From Stichopus chloronotus (Eukaryota; Echinodermata; Holothuroidea; Aspidochirotida; Stichopodidae): a stretch of DNA of 64,000 nt. The notes below the pieces were generated by a model. The model was not told where the DNA came from. It ran no database searches and worked only from the letters and a program-made list of their open reading frames with translations. A program made the position numbers and the translations under genes. Below, one piece after another: positions 12,701-25,567 of the stretch (positions within the stretch are counted from its first letter, which is position 1; the number at the start of each line of letters is the position of its first letter). The DNA lies in the NCBI GenBank assembly GCA_021234535.1, contig CM037842.1:9382001-9446000 (forward strand), written 5' to 3'.

Positions 12701-15700
12701 ATTGAAAGGATTGAATGCCATTGTTGCAATATGACAATATGAAGATAAACAACGTTAAGAAGACAAGAAAAAAAATAAGAAAGAAAAACGCTATAACTTA
12801 ATGTGCTACTCGTCCGTTGGTCAATTTACAAGGAAAAGTATCAAGTTACGTCTTTTTCAATTACCGGTACTTATACATTTTCAGGTCACATGTTGTCCAT
12901 GTTTCTTTTACTACAACGAATGTCATTACACGCTACCACGAGTTGCACGGAATATTAAGCAATCTTATAAAATGATGGAAATGTCGGTAAGAAAGAAATA
13001 GTCACAATCGACTTACCGTCAGATTTGTCAGTAAAACTGTTGTATGACTATAACCTCTTGAGATCCTTGATGCGTGCTTCATTTCAATGTAATAAAAAAA
13101 AATTGCAATACTCTTTTTATACAGGTTTCATCTTGATCTCCTTGATATATTCAGGTAGTACACTCTTACTTGTGTTTGTGTTTGCCTAGTGCCATTAAAC
13201 CAGAAGGGCATATAAATAATTTGAGTAGGATAAAAGCAGCTTAGTCACATATCAGTTAATTTCACATCAGTATATTATAAGAAAATATAAAAAATAAAAG
13301 TTATGTATTACTTACTCATTTCTGCTTTTATTATTTGCACTGTTTGAAAAGAAATAATTGCTGGTATAGTAACGATTAAAACTCGATTAATCTTAGATCA
13401 CATACCCGCTTTCATGTATAATGACCCTTATGCAATCAATAATTTTAGAGATCTAGCCATCAAACTCAGACTTATGCTGACGTTCACAGTTTGCTTTGAC
13501 AAACAACGGGAAAATAATTAGGACTTATGTCAACAACAAATCGACTACAGAGGCACAAACTTTTGAAGCAAAGAAGACCAGACATTTTTTTTTAACTGTA
13601 ACGTATTATCCATACACAACTCTCATTCGTAAAAGAACTGCAATTTCTTCCATTTTAAGTAACTGTAGAGATAGGTACACATCACCAATGAGGCCAATTA
13701 GAAGCATTTGCATGCAATGGCTTCCTTCAAACTCACGACAAAATAAACTACTTCAACTAAATACCCCCTTTTAAGTAACCGGAAAGAAAAAGAAACTAAT
13801 GCAACACACTAAGAAAAAAGAACGAAATATAATCAAGAATGACAAACACAAGAAAATTTGTTTCCATTTGATAAAATACCATATTTGAGCTATGTTAAAA
13901 AGAAAACAGTTATCTGTTATTCATTTACAACGTTAACTGCACCAACTTGGTCAGTGGGATATTTTACCTTGTTGTCTGTCTCTAAGTTTTAATCATTTTT
14001 TTCAGACACAAGGAGTACTTGCAAAGTACCGACTTAGAGGTGTACACAAAAATCTACACCAAAACAAACAGCTTGATCAAAATGGCTCATGATCCAATGT
14101 AAGCTTAAACATAACAGGCAAGTTACAGTTTTTCTTGAAAGTTTCAGGTATTGAATACCTTACAGTTTGTGAAACTTGTTAACATGTATTGATAGTGTGA
14201 TAGTGACAAGGGAAGTTTGTCACAGAGTGTGGTAAAAAGTGGCTTTGAATTTTCTTGCGTTCTTTATTTTTCTCATATTTACTTTATTTTTGTTAATATC
14301 ACAAGGCAGTGTATATAATCGGATTCTACATAGTGGATTAAATATTATTAACAGTCATTTTCAATGATTCTCCCTCTCCATATTCCACCAACTAATGTGT
14401 GGCACAATATTTTCTTAATGGATGACTTTTCTAAGAAATATAGTATTCCAATGAACAATGGCATTTTAGGTTCGTCATCTACGTCTTTGTGATAAAGAGA
14501 CCGATTTTGGAAGGAGATATTTGAAAAAAAGAAATTTATATTACAAAACTATGGAGCTACAAAATTTACTACTGCTCCAAAGGTTTTTCTTTAGAGACAC
14601 CAAAGACTACCTTCTCACTAACCCACAGAAAATGGCCATCTCTTGTCATAAAAGTTATATCTGCAACCTATTTATAAACACAGTAACTGAATGAGGCTAT
14701 TCTGAAACACTGAAATTCAATGCAAGACCATTGAAAATTATAGATAAATAATATAATAATAGAAGGTCCCAAGATTACAGTTTACATATTCAATGGAGGT
14801 TTTAAATAGCAAGGAATCGTTTTACAATCATTGTTCCTACGAAGAACAAGGAGGCAATCCACGGAGTTGAAAATCTCATCCCTATCGTTTTGCATGGTCA
14901 TTCATACTTTTCAAATACTCCCAGAGTGCGATGAGTTGGACAATACCTTTATCATTAATTCAGATGGCCCTTTGGAGCAGAAGTGCTATATATTCAAGTT
15001 ACTTACATTAGTGATCTAGTACGTAAAACGCATATGCGTCGAACGGAACAAGTACTTGCACGTGCGTGCACATGTGCGTAGAAAGTAGAGCGTGGGTAAA
15101 AGAAGTATGCCTAGAAATGTGTGAGGTTCGACGTATACCTCAGATCCACACGCGTCGTCACTCTGGATGTTTTGAAAACCCTGAAAAGTGCGTTGTGGGT
15201 GTTTCAGCTTTACTTAAATTAAAGGTTAATCAACGCTGGAACGAGCGTTAGCTACAGGATAATGTACGGTCATTAGGTTAATGCAAGCGAACCACTAGGG
15301 CCCAGTCCGAGTACATCCATTTACCCCCGAGAGTGCATTACATTGCAGTTAATACACAGGTCCAAAGTTTATCAACCTTGTTTATACATGCAAAGGTATA
15401 TTTCATTAAAAAAATGAAAAAGAAAGGAATTTGGTTCTTTAAATAACCGCATTTTTATTGAAAGGAAACCCCGAGAAAAGGTAAACAAATTTACAGCATG
15501 TCAACAATATACGTGGGCGAAACAGAAAGTAACACCTGAACTAAATGAATAACAATAACAATTGACATAACAAAAATGTCTGCTTGGGTTACTTTGCTCT
15601 TAAGTAGTGTACTAATGTTCTGTGGTTCACTTTGCAGTGCACGTACGAACTAACTGGGAGTAAGTACTTAGTTACGGAGTTACAGTACAGGGATTTGCTT

Positions 15701-16600
15701 TTTTTACATTTACCTACTGATTAGACTGATTTTGGATAAAGACAGTGACAGATTCATTGAATATACATTTCGAGGAAAACTTGGACATGTTTGATCTCTT
15801 ACTCTCAGTCCTAACAGCAGTAGTAAGTGGAAGACTTGTGTTCGGACCCTAATTTTCCTGTGAGTATGAGAGTTCTCAGAAGGCTATGCAGAAAATTTCA
15901 GAACTAGGACTTAATTAGTTCAACAAGGAAGAAGGAATGCACACAGCTTAAACGTTACTCTCAAAACATTTGTGTAAGATCACTTTATGGCTGGTTTGGG
16001 ATAACTCATGTCAAGGCCATTCCTGTTTATTTTCACTAATCTGTTCATTTTTCACCAAATAGAGCGTAAGCCTATCAACAGGCCTAAATTATTTTGTTGT
16101 GGAGTTCTCTGTCCTTACAAATATTAATCCGGTGGTTGCATGGAGACCCTTCAAGATGTCGATGTATTGCAGTCCTTAGTCCTCTTTACGATTTTATTGC
16201 ATAAGGAAATGTTTGCGAACATATCAGCAGAATTCAACAAAGAAGAAAAGCTCATTCCTGTAGGGTATCAAACTTTCAAAGGTGTTCAGAATATACTGAA
16301 GAAGCTTTCGCCGGACGCAATTCTAATATTTAGGTTAGATTACCGTACATCAAAATTAAAAATAAAAGATATAAAACGTATAAAAATAAATTACAATCTG
16401 CATCGAAAAATGTAAAAGGTAGGATTACACCAACTTACTAAATTGTAAGGAATATACTATGAAAGAGACTTGAAGAAATATTAAATGATATTATTAGTAA
16501 AAATATAAAAGGCAAATTGTTCACCAAGAAACATTTGTACACAAAAATAAAGAAATTAAAAGAAGGGACATCTTAGGTGGATTTAATATTTTTCACCAAT
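6760..16600. other. No supported gene
   Basis: AT-rich sequence with only short open frames of about 100 codons or less. None has a recognisable domain, a convincing coding pattern or a chain of phase-compatible splice sites. Homopolymer A or T runs and simple sequence are frequent. I see no RNA gene, but a divergent one would not be visible by reading alone. Confidence 0.6.
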
Positions 16601-16829
16601 ATTGGGCCTATGTAAGTAGTCAGCGTGTGATAAATCAATATTAGATTATTTTAATCACAGCAAGGGCATTACACTATACTTTCAGTGAATAGTACGTGGA
16701 CTTTTCATTTCTTGTGTATAGTTATTTCGGCCGAGTCAACTGGTAGCAAACATTTTTTTTTTAAATTTTGTAAGAACTGTAAGCTTTTTAAAAACTGGTG
16801 AAAGTTTGCAAAATCAAAGGGAACAAGGA

Positions 16830-17040
16830 GTCCAATGTCCAATCTTGTTAAATGTCTCTCATACAAGGATAACGTAGCCATTATGAAAGCCAGAAGATCA
16901 GCTCTATAAAATCAGCCGTTTTTTTTTATCGTGGATGACTTGACCAGAATTGATCTTAAGGAAAAGATGAAATGGGCTGGCAGAGTTACTGAACTTTAAG
17001 ACCAGGGCACCAAACTGAGATATTTGGAGGAAAATCGAGA
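16830..17040 (+). pseudogene. L1/Tx1-like LINE ORF1 C-terminal remnant
   Basis: Translation gives VKCLSYKDNVAIMKARRSAL, a stop, then FFFIVDDLTRIDLKEKMKWA, GRVTEL, another stop, and DQGTKLRYLEENREM. The pattern (hold-K-A-R-x-x-L, then DDLT, then a KxRYLxxN-like end) is the C-terminal domain of L1-type ORF1 proteins, which bind element RNA. It lies about 500 bp upstream of the ORF2 endonuclease on the same strand, as expected for one element. Two in-frame stops show it is inactive. The 5' end of the element was not found. Confidence 0.6.
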
Positions 17041-17539
17041 GATGTCTGGGGAAAGCCTTTTCAGTTTTGAGAACCAAAGTGTTTCATAAATCCTTTCCTT
17101 TGAAGGAGGAAAGATCTTTTCTAGATTCCTTTTTATGGAGTACGAAAGTCGCAAGTATAAACATTTTTTTTTTTATTTACTTGTTGAAATATCAGAGAAC
17201 CATTCAACTATTTTTTTTTTTTCTCGTACAGTTGTCACTCACTTCGATGGGCAGTGGGATGTCGCCTTCCTACAGCTTTTATTGATGATGTATTTAGGTT
17301 ATTCTCATAGGTTCGCGTGGAACCTTCGAAGTCAGTTGAGTTCCTTCACGGATTTATTGTCTCCGACTGTTGTGATGTTTCTTCTTCTCTCTTTGTGTTT
17401 TTTTTTCTCTTTTTTCCTTCTTTTCCTTTTCTCCGTATGCCATCAAATATTCCAACATACTTTTAGTTATTTTCATTTGCTTGTAGCATTAACTTAAAGT
17501 AATGTTCTCATGCATTTGCTGCATTTAGCGGATCTATCA

Positions 17540-20500
17540 TTCTACCATTGTAACAGAATTAAAAATCAGTTCCTACAATGCACGTGGTATTCGACAGTTT
17601 AGGAAAAGGCGTAACGTATTTTCATATCTGCGGATGGATTCAAAAGATATATATCTTTTACCAGAAATACATAGCACTTCCAAGGATAAATTGTTTTGGC
17701 AAAACGAATGGGGAGGTCATATTATCTTTGGCCATGGGTCATCCTCGAGTAGAGGGGTTTGTATTCGTTTTAATCCTTCTTTGGATGTAAACATTATCCG
17801 TTGATATGCTTCCCTCGACGGGAGACTTATTGTAGCAGAGGTGAAGATCTCTGGAAGAAATTTTGCCATCGTTTGTTTGTACGGTCCAAATGGGGACGAC
17901 GAGGATATCTTCCATAGAATATTCTTGAAACTTAATGATTGTCCTATTAATTCGCTTATCATTGGGGTGAGTTTAATTTTGTTTTTGATGTACAATTAGA
18001 TAAACATGGGGGAATTTCAAGGACTAATTTTAATGCTAGATTAAAATGTCTAGACCTAATGTCGACTTTTGACTTAATTGATATTTGGAGGGCGAGGAAC
18101 CCATACGAAAAAGATTTCACTTGGAGGTCAAATATTACATCTGATATTTTCTGCCGACCTGACTTGTTTCTTATTTCACGGAATTTGGAATCATCGATTA
18201 CTAATAGTTTCTGCTTTTCCAGTTTACAATCGGATCAGTCTATTGTGAATTTACACCTACTTCTGAATTCTCAAAAAATTGAAATTGTTCCTTTTTAAGA
18301 ACAAAGATTACACCCAACTCATTAAAGATACGATTCATTCATATGACTTTATTGATCAGCACCAAAATCCTGCTTTGGAATGAGAGTTTATAAAATATCA
18401 AATACGTAAGGTATCTTTTTAATATGGAAATTCCACAGAGCAGAGGAAAAGGGAAAAAGAAGTAAAAAATTATCAAAGTTAGGGAAAGATTACCATATTA
18501 CGTGCTCCTTGGAAACATATGATAAATTGTTACTTGAAAGGAATAAGCTTGAACAACTGTTTGGTTATAAGTTACAAGGTATTATTATTTGCTCTAGAGC
18601 CAGGTGTATAGGGCAAGGTGAGAAGAACACAAGCTATTTTTTAAACCTTGAAAAACGTACTAAGTCTGTCAATGTCATCCGTAAATTAAAAACTCAATCC
18701 GGTTTGACTATTACAGATACAAATTTAATTCTTCACGGATTATTTTCATTTTACAATGACTTGTACTCTTACAAGGTGATAATCCTCGCTCCATTTTCGT
18801 AATTTTTCAGATTTCTGCAACTTTAAATTCGGATGTTTAAAATTTATGTGATGGTTTAAGATGGTTTGCTATCAGAAGAGGAGTGTAAAACTGCCCTTTT
18901 CTCCACGTGCAATGGGAAGTGTCCAGGTAGCGACGGGCTATCAGCAGAATTTTATAAACATGTTTGGCCACAGATTGGTAGGATGGTTAGTGATTCTCTT
19001 AATTTTGGCTTTCGAAATGCTTCCCTCTCTTGTGAGCAGTCCCGTGGCCTAATACTCTTATACCAAAACCACACAAAGATCATACCTTTGCAAAAAATGT
19101 TCGTCCAATTTCTCTTTTAAACATAGATTACAAAAATTTTTCTAAGGTATTAGCAACTAGAGTAAAGAAAGTTATTGATTCAATTATTAGTCGTTACTCA
19201 AACAGGATATATTAAAGGTCGCTTTATGGGTGAAAACATTCGCTGTATTTTAGATACTATTGATTTTTGTAAGACAAACTCTATTCCTGGTCTGTTGCTT
19301 TTTATTCATTTTGAAAAAAAAACTTTTAACAGGCTCAATTGGGATTTCATTCAGCATACTTTGAAAATTTTTAGGTTTAATGAAGATTTATGCCAACGGA
19401 TTCGAACTCTGTAGACTGGTTCCTCCGCATCTGTATGTAATGATGGTTTTACATCTCATTCTTTCAAAATCAACAAAGGAGTTAGACAGGGCGGCCCTTT
19501 GAGCCCTTATATTTTTTTATAATTTGCGTTGAATTATTAGCGATAAATGTAAAAGAAAATTCAAGTATTAAAGGTATACCTGTTCTTATAGAAGAATTAA
19601 AGATACTTCAATATGCAGACGACAGTATTATTCCTAGATGGTTCCCATGATTCATTTAGAGAGATCGTTAAGCCTTTGAAGAATTTTGAGATGGTATCAG
19701 GTCTAAAGATTAATTTCGAAAAGAGAAATATTTTTCCCTTGGGTCCCCTGATTTCTCAAAAACCAGCTTTTCTTGATTTGTACCTATTTAAAAGGACAGA
19801 TGGACATGTCACAGATTTAGGAATCGTTATAAACAATGATCGTGACAGTCTTTTTCAGCTTAACTTCATGCCGATCTTATCTCGACTTAAAAATACTTTA
19901 AATTAATATGTCAAGTCGTGACCTTACTCCTATAGGCAAAATTGTGTGTTACAACGTACGGCATTTCGCAGTTTGTGTATCTGTGCCTACCTAATCCTCC
20001 AATTTATTTTATTAAGCAACTGGAAAGTATTTTATTCAGATTCATTTGGTCTGGAAAACCAGCCAAAATTAAGCGTACTACTTCAGAAGGAGGTTTGAAT
20101 GCAACACATATCAATAGTTTCATAAATGGTTTGAAATGTACTTGAGTTAAGCGTTTCACCAATGCAAAGGCCTCTATTTGGAAAACTTATTTGAATTATC
20201 ACCTTAAAAAAAGGACTGGGGTCGATTAATTTTTGATTGCAACTATAACCCATGTGATGTCAATACTCATAATTTATTTCTTAACGATGTTTTTCACGCT
20301 TGGTCTCTTTTTACCTTTAAAGACGTTGAAGATAATTTCCAAAGTCAAGTTATTTGAAACAATCACTTCATTAAAGTAAATGGAAATATTTTATTATATT
20401 AAATATGGATCAGTAAAGGAATTAAATGTATCAAGAGACATCATGGATGCAAACAATCACTTTTTATCCTTTCCAGATTTCAGGAAGAAGAATCACCTAA

Positions 20501-21240
20501 ATTGTCCTTTTACTGTTTATTACGGTGTAATTAATGCTATTCCAAGATGTTGGAGAAGACCATTTGATCAATTTAACAATAGTAGTGACATTTCACCGTT
20601 GGAAACTATTCACAATATCACAAAGCATTCAAGATTCATTTATAAGCAGCTTGTTTCGCAATTTGTTACAAAGCCGAAGACAATAGGTAAATGGAATGCT
20701 AATTTTAAATTAAGTGAAGGCCAGTGGCAAGTGATTTGGAATATTCCTTTCAGCTCTTTACGTGAAAGGAAGATTACTTACTTTCAATATCGCTTTCTCC
20801 ACCGTATTTTAGGTACTGTATTTGCTGCTTCTAATTAAAAAGACGGATAACCCTCGTTGTAATTTGTGTGGTTTAAAGGAGGAGACGATAGAGCATCTCT
20901 TCTGGGAGTGTTATGAAAGTTCAAACTTTGTTCTAGAGGTTGAGGAAAGGATTTTCACTAGGCAGTTCTTTTTTTTTTCAAAAAGAGATGTTTTCTTTGG
21001 ATGCGAACTTTTACCGAAGCACCCTTTGAATTTTCTCATTTTCCATATGAAATATTATTTCCTTCAGAAGAACTTACCAAATGATTCGTTAATTGTTAAC
21101 GAGTTTTTGTATAAGTTAAAATTTGCGTTTTAAGTAGAAAGTCATTTAAGTGGATACAATCGTGGGTCTTTTCTGTATAGCAAGCTTAAGTCGGTTTTCA
21201 ATGAGTGGAAATTCTTATTTGAGTAGAAAATATTTCCTGT
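17540..21240 (+). pseudogene. L1/Tx1-like LINE ORF2 (endonuclease + reverse transcriptase + zinc knuckle), dead
   Basis: Domains in order. An APE-type endonuclease at 17,540-18,300 shows SYNARGIRQFRKR, LLPEIHS, AIVCLYGPNGDD, an interrupted LIIGG..FNFVFD, DFTWRSN and PDLFLIS, ending at SDQSIV. A reverse transcriptase at about 18,500-20,100 shows GKCPGSDGLSAEFYKHVW, TQTGYIKGRFMGENIRCILD, GLLLFIHFEKKTFN, NKGVRQGGPLSPY and LQYADDSIIF. A C-terminal domain at about 20,380-21,130 holds the knuckle CNLCGLKEETIEHLFWEC. The endonuclease SDH motif reads SDQ, and RT motif A (normally FEKAFD) reads FEKKTFN, losing its catalytic Asp. With many frame changes and stops it cannot be active. YADD is retained. 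The 3' UTR probably ends about 21,350. Confidence 0.88.
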
Positions 21241-21349
21241 TATCATAGAAAAATTTCTTTTTTTTTTTAATTGTAAAAGGTGTTTTATTTTTCTGTTCAT
21301 CCCAAGCATATGTACGGTTATAGATGTTACTATGAATTTCTCTGTTATC

Positions 21350-22290
21350 TGAGATGCACGAAATTGTTATTTTGTTCATGTGGAATCAATTTTTGAAATA
21401 AATGATGGCAAAAAAAAGAAGTAAAATGCATTTTCTCCCAGACAAATCCATCGTTGTAATTTTGATATGCCTGCTTGTCAGAGTAAAAGGTAAGGAAAAT
21501 CCGCTTTACAGTTTCAACATACACGTTAGAAAGACATTCAAAAAATGACATTTTCAATTGTGATTGTTCATATTATCGCTATGGTTCTTGTTCTTGCTTT
21601 GATGTGGTATTATCACAGTAACTGTAACATGTGAAATATTTGAACTGGTAGTATCGATTTATTTCCAAAGGACGAACAATATACTTCGTAAATATTACCT
21701 GACAAGTAAAGAAGAGCTTTTTTTTTGTTGAGAAACCACTTTTGAAATTCACATATGATTGAAGCATGCCACAAAATTTACCAATTAAGTAGTGGGGAAA
21801 ATGTCGAGGCACCAATCGCCTCGATTTTCGAGACGCCAGCAGCTCGTTTTTGGCACTTGTGTCGAACCCCCCTCGTTTTTCGTTTGGCTCCTACTGTGTT
21901 TGGAGGCCTGTCTTTATCTTGTATTTATTTTTGGTAGACAGTACAACCCAACTTGAGAAGGCGCTATATTTTTTTTCAATATTTTTTATTTTATTTTTTA
22001 TTGTTTTAAATTTGTCCCGAGGATGCGCGCTTTTGGGAATCTCCATGATACGTGTTGCTATAGATAGAAACAGTGGCGATAAGGTCATCGCTATTTTTAG
22101 AAAACTACCTATAAAAGATGGCGTTTTGTTTCGTAATCTCCCTACTTTCATGTCTGGGCAGGAATAGACGCAGTCATTGCTATTTTTAGAGAAACGAACC
22201 TATAGAACGGTGGATTTTGTCGACCAAGGTGTTCATTCCGACTTTGCATTTTATCCGCAAAACAAGCAACCGAGAAAAAAAAAAAAATTA
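21350..22290. other. No supported gene
   Basis: Short chance frames only. A stretch near 21,790-21,900 and another near 22,000-22,220 share wording (gtcatcgctatttttag / cattgctatttttag), suggesting a small local repeat, but no coding signal is convincing. Confidence 0.5.
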
Positions 22291-22298
22291 ACTCACCA

Positions 22299-22451
22299 TG
22301 GATGAAAACCAGATATTACCAGAAGTACCAGAAGAGTTGAACGAGGCTGGTTGGCGTGTGCAGTACGAATTTGAAAGTGGTAAACAATGCTTTGTGTGTG
22401 AACGAACACACGAAGAAACGTTCCAATACGCTTCCCATCGATTACCTTGTT
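22299..22451 (+). CDS. 50-codon frame with a WW-like segment (possible exon or fragment)
   Basis: ATG in a good context (caccatgg) opens a 50-codon frame beginning MDENQILPEVPEELNEAGWR and ending YASHRLPC then a stop. Proline-rich ...PEVPEEL, then GW, an aromatic FES-G turn and ERTHEETFQY resemble a WW domain, with the second signature Trp replaced by Phe/Tyr and the expected central aromatic replaced by C-F. WW domains bind proline-rich peptides. The frame is isolated, with no flanking splice chain. It could be a retro-derived fragment, a small gene, or part of a mobile element. The two cysteines (QCFVCE) are unusual for a WW domain. Confidence 0.3.
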
Positions 22452-23416
22452 AAACCTCCTTGGTTTCATCCTAACTTGAGCATCCTCCATGCCAAGTCGA
22501 TGTAACAGAACTGACTAATCTGTTTTGGTCCAAACTCCGGGACTTTGGTTCCAAACTCCGGGATCTCCCTTTACATTCCTTTTTTTTTTTGAGTTATAAG
22601 AGGAAAAACATTTTTGAGAGAGTAAACGTTGGGGATTGAAATTATTTACTCTAGATTTTGTATTTTTTAGTCTGTATGGAAAATTTGCTATGAAAAAAGT
22701 GAAAGATCGAATGAAATTGATTAAGAAATGACGAAATAAGCTCATGTTTTCTCCCTAGGCTAACATTTAGGCCTAAAAATGGCAAGTCAGAGTTCCGTTC
22801 ACTGTTCTCACACCCTCATCTAATATCGTTCTGTGTAGAATTCTTTCATTGTGAGATACACGGAGTGTATATAAATGGAATGGTTATATTGTAAAACTGT
22901 CTAAAAACTCCTGAGTTTAATGATACACGACAGGGTTACTTTTCTTCAAAATGTTACTCAATTTCAACTAACGACCACCCCTTTTACACTTGTGGAACTC
23001 CCTATGCATGTGACAGTAATGATATGCGCAGTGATCCTTTAGTAGGCCTACACAGAAAGTTACCTACATTTCGAAGTAGCCTGTGTGCTGCTTCCCGCAG
23101 CACTGCACGGTACATGTTGTGTGTGTGTGCATAACAAACCAAAACATCTCAACGAAGAAAAAGGTTCGACCGCTGCTGCTTTGAGATTTGAATATACTGT
23201 AACTGCTGTTTTGTGTGGTTAGTGTACGTTTACTATGGAATGCAGTTAATCACTCGGTACCAAGTTTACTGTTGGCAATGACAAGGTACGTGCTACCGCT
23301 GTGTGTTATTGGAACCACTGATAAATTAATAGCGCAGGTTTCTCTCTCCACCCCCCACCCCCCCCCATCCCCGCCACTCCCTCTCTTTCTTTCTCTGCCA
23401 TCATCGTTTTTTTTTT

Positions 23417-23444
23417 AGCTCATACCAGCTAGCTGGTGTGAGCT
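23417..23444. repeat. 28-bp near-perfect palindrome
   Basis: AGCTCATACC followed by AGCTAGCT and then the reverse complement of the left arm, with one mismatched pair (T against G across the dyad). Centre CAGCTAGCTG. It sits at the left edge of a repeat region and directly precedes the TCTA tract, suggesting the terminus of a mobile or palindromic repeat. Confidence 0.85.
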
Positions 23445-23465
23445 AATGTAAGGGTGCGGCTTCAC

Positions 23466-23466
<1 letters not shown>

Positions 23467-23520
<54 letters not shown>

Positions 23521-23521
23521 G
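23467..23521. repeat. (TCTA)n microsatellite
   Basis: About 13 uninterrupted TCTA units between the palindrome and the degenerate repeat. Confidence 0.97.
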
Positions 23522-24660
23522 TTCAAAATGCTTCTCCTCCGTCATGCTTTCATGAATTTGTCTGAAACTTGGACACAATGTGCCATAGGTGGTGGACCAC
23601 TTAGGGTGTTCAGGAATTGGTAGTCCAAGACCCATGCGGGCCTAATGGCTCATGATGTGAAATTCTGTTTGAAATGTTGCTTCTCACACATGCATCCATG
23701 GATTTACATTTAACGTGGACACAATAATCCTTGGATGATACTTCATGTGGGGTGTAAAAAAAGTTTCAGTCTAAGGTCTCCTGAGGACCCTATGGTCAAT
23801 TTTAGGAAATTCTACAACGTTGTTCTCCTACGTATTCTCTTGTGCAATGTTGATGGTTTGTCATAATGATACTCTGCTAGTGGTTACCTTAGGGTGCTCA
23901 TGAATTTGTAGTGTATGAGGATCGCATGGCCCATTTTATGGAATTCTGCAAATTGCTTCTCCTTCTCTCATTAAAGTGCCCCTTTTAAACTGTCATACAC
24001 ATCTCAAATATCCCTATCGTGCATGAATGATAATTGAGTAATTGGACAGTGTCAGTTGGTAAGGTAACTGAAACTCTGTATTGACCTCAGGTATGTTGAT
24101 CAGTATATGTACTTAAAGGGGCACTTTGTGTTGTTCCATGAACAGTTAGTCTTCATAAACATGTCACTTTTGTGTCAATTTTCTAGTGACTGATCAGTGT
24201 TCAACTAAGAGGGCCCCATTATGAGTCACATGTAAATGACCACTAATGAGTGAGGAGCTAATGATTTAAATTGGTTTTGGAAAACTCGTGACCATTTGCT
24301 TTTCCACATTAGTACCAATTCATATGCCCACAGCCAGTACAAAGCAATACGAAAAATTAGTAAAACAGTTTTCATAGTTATTGAATGTGAATATTGATGA
24401 TGATTATATGCAGTGTTATTTGGTAGTACCCATTAAAATTTTTACAACTTTAATTTATTGACAAAGATCAAACTTCTGCACTGTTGGAGCACCAGTTTAT
24501 GAAATTCTGAAAATTGTGCAGTCCCACAGATTCTCTTGTACAATGTTGATGATTTGGTTTAATGATACTCAATGGTACCTACGATTTGACATACTGTAAT
24601 GATACATAAATCGTACTTTCAGGATGTTGAGATATGAGCCTCTGCACCAATGGTGCTCTA
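23521..24660. repeat. Degenerate tandem repeat (about 140-bp unit), low copy
   Basis: Recurring phrases mark units: 'aaatgcttctcctc', 'aaatgttgcttctcac', 'acaacgttgttctcc', 'gcaaattgcttctcc' at about 23,526, 23,671, 23,814 and 23,949. 'acttagggtgttcaggaatt' pairs with 'ccttagggtgctcatgaatt', and 'caatgttgatggtttg' (about 23,836) pairs with 'caatgttgatgatttgg' (about 24,541). The units are too diverged for an exact consensus by eye. A near-palindrome around caccaatggtg at about 24,645 may be the right edge. No coding content seen. Confidence 0.6.
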
Positions 24661-25205
24661 GTTTTAAATCAAAATCGGCTATAGGCTCTGAGTATTCGCT
24701 TTACACAAAGTACGGGAGTTCCTTATCGTTGATCCTAGAAAATAAATATAATCTATACCTTCAGACAAGGGTAGTAGGTAGCTCCATGTTACAATAAAAG
24801 AAGTTTCCCAATTGTAACTGTAAGTATCAATAACAGTATTGCATAAAGTGAAAAGAGTCTTGTTCTCGACACATTTACTGTCGAGATGGCACGTTGAGGA
24901 TGGAGAAAACTTTCTGAAGATCGCATTGTGTACAAAAATGAGAAATTTTCTATCAAGTCGTATTCCTGCTACCGTTTACCTTCATAATACTAGCGAAAAC
25001 ACCAAAAGTGTTTAGCGCGATACTGACATTACTGTGAATATAGTTCCTCCACGGGAATGGAACGCATGGTTAGTTAACGTGTGAGCAGGGAGTAGGTGTA
25101 AGTTAACAGAACAGCATGCGGCATTGAATTGGACACTGACGGCTCTGTATTGAAGAGTGAGCTAGCATTGGAATGTAGATCAGCGAGTTCTGTTAGACCG
25201 TCCTT

Positions 25206-25556
25206 TCATGTCCTCGAGTCGAAGTTATATCCTTCTTGTCTCTTCGTGGTAGAGGTATTGAATCCTTTCGGGGTAATTTGTTCCAATAGTTCTAATATCT
25301 CTTTCGGTGTCTGGTAATACCCAGGAACGAGGTGTTTACGCCACCACTGGTGACCGTTTATCGTATATGAATATTCCCTCTCCTCGTCGACGTTGTACCA
25401 ATGATGAGGATAAATGATCTCGGCAAGACCAACTTCCCATTGTCCTTCCAAAGAGATGGGTTGCGCTAACTTTACCCGATAATGAGTGACGGTGTTGTCT
25501 GGATACAGGCTAGGGGAGCTATTGCTCGGTAAAGTAACGTAAAATAAATGAGCCAT
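25206..25556 (-). pseudogene. Polinton-type conserved element protein, N-terminal piece
   Basis: The minus-strand ATG at 25,556 (MAHLFYVTLPSNSS) is preferred over one ten codons upstream, because the L-F-Y-V-T-L-P-S-N-S-S start is the conserved N-terminus of a protein that accompanies integrases of this element class in many invertebrate genomes. Further conserved pieces are QWEVGLAEIIYPHHWYNVD and a TPKEILELLEQI stretch. The family is, as I recall it, several hundred residues long, and this frame stops after about 116. Its function is not established. A virion-structural role is a guess from context. It lies just downstream of the integrase chromodomain on the same strand. Confidence 0.7.
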
Positions 25557-25567
25557 GACTCTCTCGC

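Noticed and set aside
17135..17497. 120-codon Phe-rich plus frame
   Set aside because: Homopolymer T runs and stretches between LINE ORF1 and ORF2. No domain, and the position fits the element's inter-ORF region.
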